Source: CAIOYC01 sp038327995
Lineage (GTDB): Bacteria > Pseudomonadota > Alphaproteobacteria > Caulobacterales > Caulobacteraceae
Length of the DNA stretch: 35,351 bases
NCBI GenBank assembly: GCA_038327995.1
Contig: JBBQLP010000030.1
Span: 1-35,351 of the forward strand
Direction of reading: 5' to 3'
The notes beneath the pieces are model-generated. The model made no database searches, was not told the origin of the DNA, and saw only the letters and a program-made list of their open reading frames with translations. This document shows, one piece after another, positions 30,577 to 35,351 of this stretch. A program made the position numbers and the translations under genes. Numbering within the stretch: position 1 is the first letter of the stretch; every line of letters starts with the position of its first letter.

Positions 30577-31373
30577 GCCACCCCGAGGATATCGATGATC
30601 TTCGCCTCATCATCGATGCGGCGCTAGAGGGCGGTGCGCTGGCTCTGAGCCGCCAGACCCGCGATCTCGACATCCAGAAAAAGGCCGACGGCAGCCCGGT
30701 CACGTCAGCCGACCTTGAGGTCGACGCGCTTCTCACCCAGCGGCTGCGCGGCGCCCGACCGGACTATGGCTGGCTGTCGGAAGAGACGACCGACAACGCT
30801 GACCGGCTTTCCGCCACCCGCCTGTTCATGGTCGATCCCATCGACGGCACCCGCGCCTATATGCGCGGCAAGCCGTGGTTTGTCGTCTCCATCGCGGTGG
30901 TGCAGGACGGCCAGACGGTGGCAGGCGCCATCTTCGCTCCGGCGCTGAACCAGCTCTACGCAGCAACCCTTGGGGGCGGCGCGACCTTAAACGGCGAAGC
31001 GATCCGCGCCAGCGACACCGCGACGCTCGACGGCGCGGCGATGCTGGGCGACGAGAAGATGTTCGCCCACCCGGCGTGGAACGAGCCTTGGCCGCCCATG
31101 CGGATCGAGGCCAGAAACGCCATCGCCTATCGCATGGCGCTGATCGCCGCGGGGGCTTTCGACGCGGCGGTCGCGTTGTCGCCCAAGCACGATTGGGACC
31201 TGGCGGCGGGGGCGCTGATCGCCGCGGAGGCAGGAGCGACCGTATGCGATCACAAGGGTATGCCCCTCGTGTTCAACTCTCCCGCCGCGAAGAACCCAAG
31301 CCTCGTTTGCTGCGCGCCCGCGCTGGCGCCGTTGATCTTGTCGCGCACCCGGCCTATCGACCTGCCGACCTGA
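30573..31373 (+). CDS. cysQ: Inositol-monophosphatase-family phosphatase, CysQ-like
   Basis: A 266-residue Mg-dependent Li-sensitive phosphatase. Probable activity is 3'(2'),5'-bisphosphate nucleotidase (PAP to AMP), clearing the by-product of sulfate assimilation. Metal ligands are present: E70/E71 in GWLSEETT, D88-P-I-D91-G-T93 and D209 in KHDWDLAAG. It starts with a GTG that overlaps the pmbA stop. DUF4170 follows 12 nt after its stop. Histidinol-phosphate or inositol-phosphate specificity is possible, but the neighbourhood fits CysQ. Confidence 0.85.
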   Translation: MSHPEDIDDLRLIIDAALEGGALALSRQTRDLDIQKKADGSPVTSADLEVDALLTQRLRGARPDYGWLSEETTDNADRLSATRLFMVDPIDGTRAYMRGKPWFVVSIAVVQDGQTVAGAIFAPALNQLYAATLGGGATLNGEAIRASDTATLDGAAMLGDEKMFAHPAWNEPWPPMRIEARNAIAYRMALIAAGAFDAAVALSPKHDWDLAAGALIAAEAGATVCDHKGMPLVFNSPAAKNPSLVCCAPALAPLILSRTRPIDLPT

Positions 31374-31385
31374 AACGAGGGGCCC

Positions 31386-31640
31386 ATGTCCGACACCGAC
31401 CATAAACAGCTTCTGCACCTGGTCTTCGGCGGCGAACTGAAGACGCTCGGCGGGATGGAGTTCCGCGATCTGTCGAAGATGGATTTCGTCGGCGCCTTCC
31501 CGAACTACGCCGAGGCGCACAAGGCCTGGAAGGCCAAGGCGCAGTCCACCGTCGACAACGCCCTGATGCGCTATGTGATCGTCCACGCCCACCGCCTGTT
31601 CGACCCCGAGACCGGCCACACCCACGACGCGGAACACTGA
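31386..31640 (+). CDS. DUF4170 protein
   Basis: An 84-residue small soluble protein. QLLHLVFGGELKTLGGMEFR, DFVGAFPNYAEAHKAWKAKA and MRYVIVHAHRLFDPE identify the DUF4170 family, which in alphaproteobacteria is nearly always found just after a CysQ/IMPase gene and close to lipid A and Kdo genes. Its role is unknown. It is third in the pmbA-cysQ-DUF4170 operon. Confidence 0.88.
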   Translation: MSDTDHKQLLHLVFGGELKTLGGMEFRDLSKMDFVGAFPNYAEAHKAWKAKAQSTVDNALMRYVIVHAHRLFDPETGHTHDAEH

Positions 31641-31646
31641 CTTTTC

Positions 31647-33611
31647 CTATCGCGTGACGATGGGGAAGTTGGGCGCGGGCTTGTCCATCCAGCTTACGAG
31701 TTTCAGCAGGGCGGCGGGGTCGCCCTCCACCTTCGCTTCGCCCTTGGCCACCTTGGCGGCGAGCGAGGCGCCGGTCAGGACGCTGGCCAGAAAGTCCGAG
31801 CGGTTGACGGTGAAGGTCGCGTCCACCGGCCCCGGCGCGGCGATGGGCTGGTGGATCAGAACTCCGTTCTTGACGGTGAGGTAGGTCTTCTCATTCCGGT
31901 CGGGGAAGACGAACTCCAGCTTCAATGCCTGCGTTCCCACCTTGTCGGCGTTCAGGCGCACCGCCAGAAGGTCGAACAGCGAGGCGGTAGGCAGGTTGGC
32001 GACCAGGGCCGCCTGCGAGGCCGAAGCGCCGGCGACGGCGGGAACACCATGCCGAAGCTCCGTCGCGCCAGTCAGGTAGATATTGCGCCAGAGCGAGTTC
32101 TCGCTCTGCCAGCCCATCTGGTCATACGCGCGGGCGAGGAGCGACTTGGCCGCCGCGTCCGTCCCATCGGCCATCACCTCACGGTTCAAAAGCTCCGCCG
32201 CCCAGGCGTAGTCGCCCGCGTTATAAGACGCCTGCGCCATCTGGAGCACGTGCGCCGCCCCGCCCATAGCCACGACGTAGCGCTTGCCAGTCTCTACCGG
32301 GGGCGTGGGGTTCAGGTGAACCGGATTGGCGTCGTACCAGCCCATGTAGAACTGATAGACCGCGCGGCTGTTGAAGCTGAGCGAGCCGTAATAGGGCCGG
32401 TCGTACCAGGCCTGTTCCAGCGCAGCGGGCAGTTTCAGGCTCGCCGCGATCTCGTCCCCGTTCAGGCCGGAGTTCATCAGCCGCACCGTCTGGTCGTGCA
32501 GGAAGGCGTAGGCGTCCCGGTGCTTCGCCAGATAGTTGTCGATCTCCGCCCGCCCGAAGCGCGGCCAGCCGTGACTGGTGATCAGCACATCGCTGTCACC
32601 GTAAAGGGTCAGGGCCTCGGTCAGGTGATCGGCCCAGGTCTTGGCGTCGCGCACCACCGCGCCTCGAGGCGTGAGGATGTTGTGCTGGGTCGCGTTGGCG
32701 TTCTCGGCCATATCGATGATGCGCCAGTCGGGGAAGTTGATGTTCATCTCCACCGGCGCCTCGGTGCCCGGGGTGAACTGGAACACCATCCGCACCCCGT
32801 CCAGGGTCAGTTCCTGGCCGGTGTGGTCGATGGAGGTATTAGGAGTGATCAGCGTCTGCGTGCCGGCGGAGACCGCAAGGCCGATGCCGGAGTTGACCGA
32901 ACCTTCCGCGCTATGCGGCAGGTAGAAGCCGAACTGGTAGGTGGCGCGCCGCGACATGGCGACCCCGGCGATGATGTTCTCGGTGACAGCGGCCTTGAGG
33001 AATCCTAGCGGGGCAACGACCTTGATCTTGCCGCTGTCTGCATCGGCTTGGGTGATGATCCCACCCGCGCCGCCGAAGTGGTCTGCGTGGGGGTGAGTGT
33101 AGATCACCGCCGTGATGGGTCGTTTGCCGAGCTTTTCGGTGACAAGATCGAGGGCCGCCCTGGCCGTTTCGGCGGCGGTGAGCGGGTCGATGACGATCCA
33201 GCCCGTGTCGCCCTTGACGAAGGTGACGTTGGCGATGTCGAAGCCGCGCACCTGCCAGATGCGGTCCGAGACCTTGAAAAGGCCGCTCCTGGCCAAAAGC
33301 TGACCCTGTCGCCAGAGGCTGGGGTTGACCGTGGCGGGCGCGGGGCCCTTGAGGAAATCGAAGGCTGAGAGGTCCCACACCACCTTACCGTCTACGTTGC
33401 GGATGATCGGATCGGCGCGTGTGCCGAGATAGCCCCGGCTGGCGAAGTCGAAGTCCTGGCGATCCGCGAACGGGCTGGTGGCCAGCACCCTGCCCTGAAC
33501 GGCCTCAGTGTAAGTCGAGGGGGTATCGGCGGGTGCGGCGTGGGCGCGGGTCGAAAGGGTGGAGCTTGCCAACGCTAGGGCGCACAGGCCTGCCAACGAT
33601 GCGGATTTCAT
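31647..33611 (-). CDS. Exported alkyl sulfatase (SdsA1/BDS1 family)
   Basis: A 654-residue metallo-beta-lactamase-fold sulfatase that releases sulfate from primary alkyl sulfates such as dodecyl sulfate. The signal peptide ends near AHA-AP (25). The zinc site THPHADHFGG (172-181) gives H173, H175, D177 and H178; E284, E303 (MAENANATQHN) and H347 (SHGWPRFG) complete it, with the same spacing as I recall for SdsA1. The middle dimerisation domain and a C-terminal SCP2-like domain (from about 530, KLEFVFPDRNEKTYLTVKNG) follow. It lies opposite to the cysQ operon, its stop 6 nt from that of DUF4170. The substrate range is inferred. Confidence 0.93.
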   Translation of the reverse strand: MKSASLAGLCALALASSTLSTRAHAAPADTPSTYTEAVQGRVLATSPFADRQDFDFASRGYLGTRADPIIRNVDGKVVWDLSAFDFLKGPAPATVNPSLWRQGQLLARSGLFKVSDRIWQVRGFDIANVTFVKGDTGWIVIDPLTAAETARAALDLVTEKLGKRPITAVIYTHPHADHFGGAGGIITQADADSGKIKVVAPLGFLKAAVTENIIAGVAMSRRATYQFGFYLPHSAEGSVNSGIGLAVSAGTQTLITPNTSIDHTGQELTLDGVRMVFQFTPGTEAPVEMNINFPDWRIIDMAENANATQHNILTPRGAVVRDAKTWADHLTEALTLYGDSDVLITSHGWPRFGRAEIDNYLAKHRDAYAFLHDQTVRLMNSGLNGDEIAASLKLPAALEQAWYDRPYYGSLSFNSRAVYQFYMGWYDANPVHLNPTPPVETGKRYVVAMGGAAHVLQMAQASYNAGDYAWAAELLNREVMADGTDAAAKSLLARAYDQMGWQSENSLWRNIYLTGATELRHGVPAVAGASASQAALVANLPTASLFDLLAVRLNADKVGTQALKLEFVFPDRNEKTYLTVKNGVLIHQPIAAPGPVDATFTVNRSDFLASVLTGASLAAKVAKGEAKVEGDPAALLKLVSWMDKPAPNFPIVTR

Positions 33612-33694
33612 GGTTTCTCCCCGATCCCGCTGCTTGTGGCGCGGTTGACGCCATTTCAGAACGGAGAGCGCCGTCGGTCAACGGGCAAGCGCGG

Positions 33695-34363
33695 CTATTC
33701 GCGGCGCAGCAGCCGTTCGGTCACAAGAGAGCCCCACCAATCGACCTTGAAATCGGCCCTGATCTGTTTGGGATTGTATTCGGGGGTCTGTGTCCATTCT
33801 AGGAAGCTGAGACCCTTCGGTTCACCCTCCGTAAAATACCGCTGGAAAGTGTAACCGAGCACACCTACGGCTCCCTGTTTGACGTGCAGGGTGCGCAGCG
33901 ACAGTTGCGACAACGCCTGACGAAGCGGCTGGCCGAGCCGGTGGTGGGCATAGAGTACGCTGGCGATGCCCGCCCGGTCCGCGCCGGACTTGCAGTGCAT
34001 GATGGCGGGGTATTCGATCCGATCAAAAAGGGCGATCAGCCCCGCCACCTGCGCCGCGCTGGGCGCCTCACGCGAGGCCACCGCGAAATCCACCAAGGTC
34101 AGGCCGTATTTCGCGCAGGCTTCCTTTTCCAAGAGGTAGAAGCTGGTGGGATAGCCGCCGCCGCGCAGGTTGATTACCGTCTTCACCCCGCTCTGCGCCC
34201 ACCATTTGAGCTGGAACGGCCAAGGCTGGTTTGTGCGGATCAGATCGGGCGACACCCAGTGGGCATTCTGGAAGGCAAGGCGCAGATAAGCGTGGTCCTG
34301 CCAGAGCAGGTTCAGATAGGTCTTGAACCGCCCCATCGGTGTGGTGAGATCGAATCCGGCCAA
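33695..34363 (-). CDS. Cys-based dual-specificity-like phosphatase, CtpA-like
   Basis: A 222-residue phosphatase of the PTP/DSP family. The P-loop is HCKSGADRAG (H123, C124, R130), and VINLRGGG lies upstream as in the DSP fold. The N-terminal QNAHWVSPDLIRTNQPWPF segment is shared by a Caulobacterales/Rhizobiales group. Caulobacter CtpA, a tyrosine-phosphatase homologue needed for envelope integrity and normal lipid A, is the best remembered match; the neighbouring MsbA-like gene fits this. The start is a TTG at 34363, favoured by GAGGA 7-8 nt upstream; ATG 34336 is the alternative. Substrate (protein or lipid A phosphate) is not shown by the sequence. Confidence 0.78.
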   Translation of the reverse strand: MAGFDLTTPMGRFKTYLNLLWQDHAYLRLAFQNAHWVSPDLIRTNQPWPFQLKWWAQSGVKTVINLRGGGYPTSFYLLEKEACAKYGLTLVDFAVASREAPSAAQVAGLIALFDRIEYPAIMHCKSGADRAGIASVLYAHHRLGQPLRQALSQLSLRTLHVKQGAVGVLGYTFQRYFTEGEPKGLSFLEWTQTPEYNPKQIRADFKVDWWGSLVTERLLRRE

Positions 34364-34469
34364 GGAGCGGTCCTCAAAAAGGCGCGAAGAGGGCTAGGTA
34401 GGGGTTTGGGCGCGCAAGGGGAAGCGTGGCCGTCTTGACACTCCTCCTGAGAAGTCCGAACCCAAGGCA

Positions 34470-35351
34470 ATGACCACCACGCCCGACCCAGCGGCGCAGC
34501 CCTCCACCCGCAGCTTGATCGCGCGACTATACCGGGATTACCTGGCGCCGCACTGGCGTCGGCTTGCGGTGTCGATCGCCTGTGCGGTCGTCGGCGCGAT
34601 CGTGACCGCCGCGCTCGGGATGCTGATGAATCCCGTGATCAAGCGCATCTTCGAACAGAAGAAGTTCGACAGCCTGATCCTGATTGTCGGCCTGATCGTG
34701 GTTTTGGGCCTGATCCGGGGCGGGGCGCAATTGTTGCAATCGGTGATGGTGAACCGGCTTGGCCACCGCATGGTGGGCGATATCCAGGCCCAGCTTTTCG
34801 GCAAGTTGATGCGGGCGGACCTGGCGCGGCTGCGGGCCAATCACTCCGGCGCTTACGTCTCATCCGTCCTCTACGACGCCACCTTGATCCGAGAGGCGGC
34901 GACCACCGGCATCGTCAACTACACACAGCAAGGGTTGACGGTGGTGTTCTGCGTCATCGCCATGCTGTTCCAGGATCCCTACCTGACCGTCATCGTCCTG
35001 GTCGCCGCGCCCCTCGCATCCAATGTGATGCAGACCTTCGCCCGGCGCACCCGGCGCGCGGCGGAAGGCGCCATGGCCGAGACCTCGGCGCTCTCCACGG
35101 CAGTGATGGAGAACCTCGACGGCATCAAGATCGTCAAGATCGATAACCGCGAGGCCTTCGAGCAAGCCCGCGTCGCCGACGTGATCGAGCGCCGTCAGCG
35201 CCACATTATCAAGGGGGCCAACGCTCGCGCCGCCGCCGCGCCCGTCACCGAAACCCTGACCATTCTGGTTACGGCGGCCGTGATCTTCTACGCGGGCTGG
35301 CGCGCCACCCATGGCCATATGACGGCGGGTCAACTGTTCGCCTTCCTGGTG
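34470..35351 (+). CDS. ABC exporter, MsbA-like, N-terminal membrane domain (partial)
   Basis: The gene starts at the ATG at 34470 (MTTTPDPAAQPSTRSLIARL) and runs open through the last base, 294 codons, so it is cut by the window edge. The visible part is the type I exporter membrane domain: a first helix around residues 30-48, FEQKKFDSLILIVGLIVVLG, NRLGHRMVGDIQAQLFGKLM and the coupling-helix region METSALSTAVMENLDGIKIV read as MAETSALSTAVMENLDGIK. The ATP-binding half would follow beyond the window. The cluster with pmbA, cysQ, DUF4170 and a CtpA-like gene suggests the lipid A flippase MsbA; a multidrug exporter is possible. It is divergent from the phosphatase gene. Confidence 0.85.
   Translation, partial: MTTTPDPAAQPSTRSLIARLYRDYLAPHWRRLAVSIACAVVGAIVTAALGMLMNPVIKRIFEQKKFDSLILIVGLIVVLGLIRGGAQLLQSVMVNRLGHRMVGDIQAQLFGKLMRADLARLRANHSGAYVSSVLYDATLIREAATTGIVNYTQQGLTVVFCVIAMLFQDPYLTVIVLVAAPLASNVMQTFARRTRRAAEGAMAETSALSTAVMENLDGIKIVKIDNREAFEQARVADVIERRQRHIIKGANARAAAAPVTETLTILVTAAVIFYAGWRATHGHMTAGQLFAFLV

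Noticed and set aside
31851..33008. 385-codon plus-strand frame inside the alkyl sulfatase
   Set aside because: Antisense shadow of a well-defined enzyme.
1..35351. Phage, insertion sequence, CRISPR array or defence island
   Set aside because: No transposase, integrase, spacer-repeat array or defence-type protein was found; all genes are of chromosomal housekeeping or envelope type.

Overview
The window reads as a chromosomal segment of a high-GC alphaproteobacterium, most likely family Caulobacteraceae (Caulobacter/Phenylobacterium/Brevundimonas type). This is inferred from the alphaproteobacterial forms of SecA, ArgJ, Coq4, UbiK, DUF4170 and TonB, the PPIase-argJ-mutT block divergent from secA, a large TonB-dependent receptor, a Caulobacter-like sigma-73 promoter in front of secA, and REP-type intergenic repeats. 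I see no phage, transposase, CRISPR array or rRNA operon. Nearly all the DNA is coding, with tight spacing, several 4-nt stop/start overlaps and two convergent pairs whose stop codons share a CTAG.

Layout. 0-2.6 kb (minus): PpiC-type lipoprotein PPIase, argJ and mutT, each overlapping the next by 4 nt. 2.95-5.7 kb: secA. 5.8-8.8 kb: a TonB-family protein, then coq4 and an exported amidohydrolase on minus. 9.2-10.7 kb: an exported wall-binding protein with eight 23-residue repeats, ending in a strong terminator. 10.8-12.9 kb: pirin, nitrilase and a tiny lipoprotein. 12.9-14.7 kb (minus): queC-queE-queD for the 7-deazaguanine/queuosine pathway. 15.1-18.1 kb: TonB-dependent receptor with a strong terminator. 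18.2-19.4 kb: a degenerate histidine-kinase-like protein fused to an intact receiver domain. 19.4-20.6 kb: four small uncharacterised genes, three of which share an upstream GTGCGAGGG element. 20.65 kb: tRNA with CAU anticodon. 20.9-22.6 kb: asnB with a low-GC central patch. 22.6-25.5 kb: a small lipoprotein, a REP pair, a YbjN-like protein, ubiK, ubiA and an LprI-like protein. 25.7-29.1 kb: fatty-acid desaturase, an ETF-beta-lysine-methyltransferase-like gene, a VOC protein, an atypical SDR and a MAPEG protein. 29.2-35.35 kb: pmbA, cysQ and DUF4170, an alkyl sulfatase and a CtpA-like phosphatase on minus, and the start of an MsbA-like ABC exporter cut by the window end.

How the genes work together. 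Three loci serve ubiquinone synthesis (coq4, ubiK, ubiA). SecA, the PPIase, TonB, its receptor, the repeat protein, the CtpA-like phosphatase and the MsbA-like exporter all serve envelope biogenesis. queC, queE and queD form one biosynthetic operon.

The least explained signals are the eight-repeat wall protein (9.2-10.7 kb), the three-gene cluster with shared GTGCGAGGG motifs (19.8-20.6 kb), the pseudokinase-receiver fusion (18.2-19.4 kb), the QueD lacking its usual cysteine, and the asnB patch. All functions are read from motifs and remembered family features; no database search was run.
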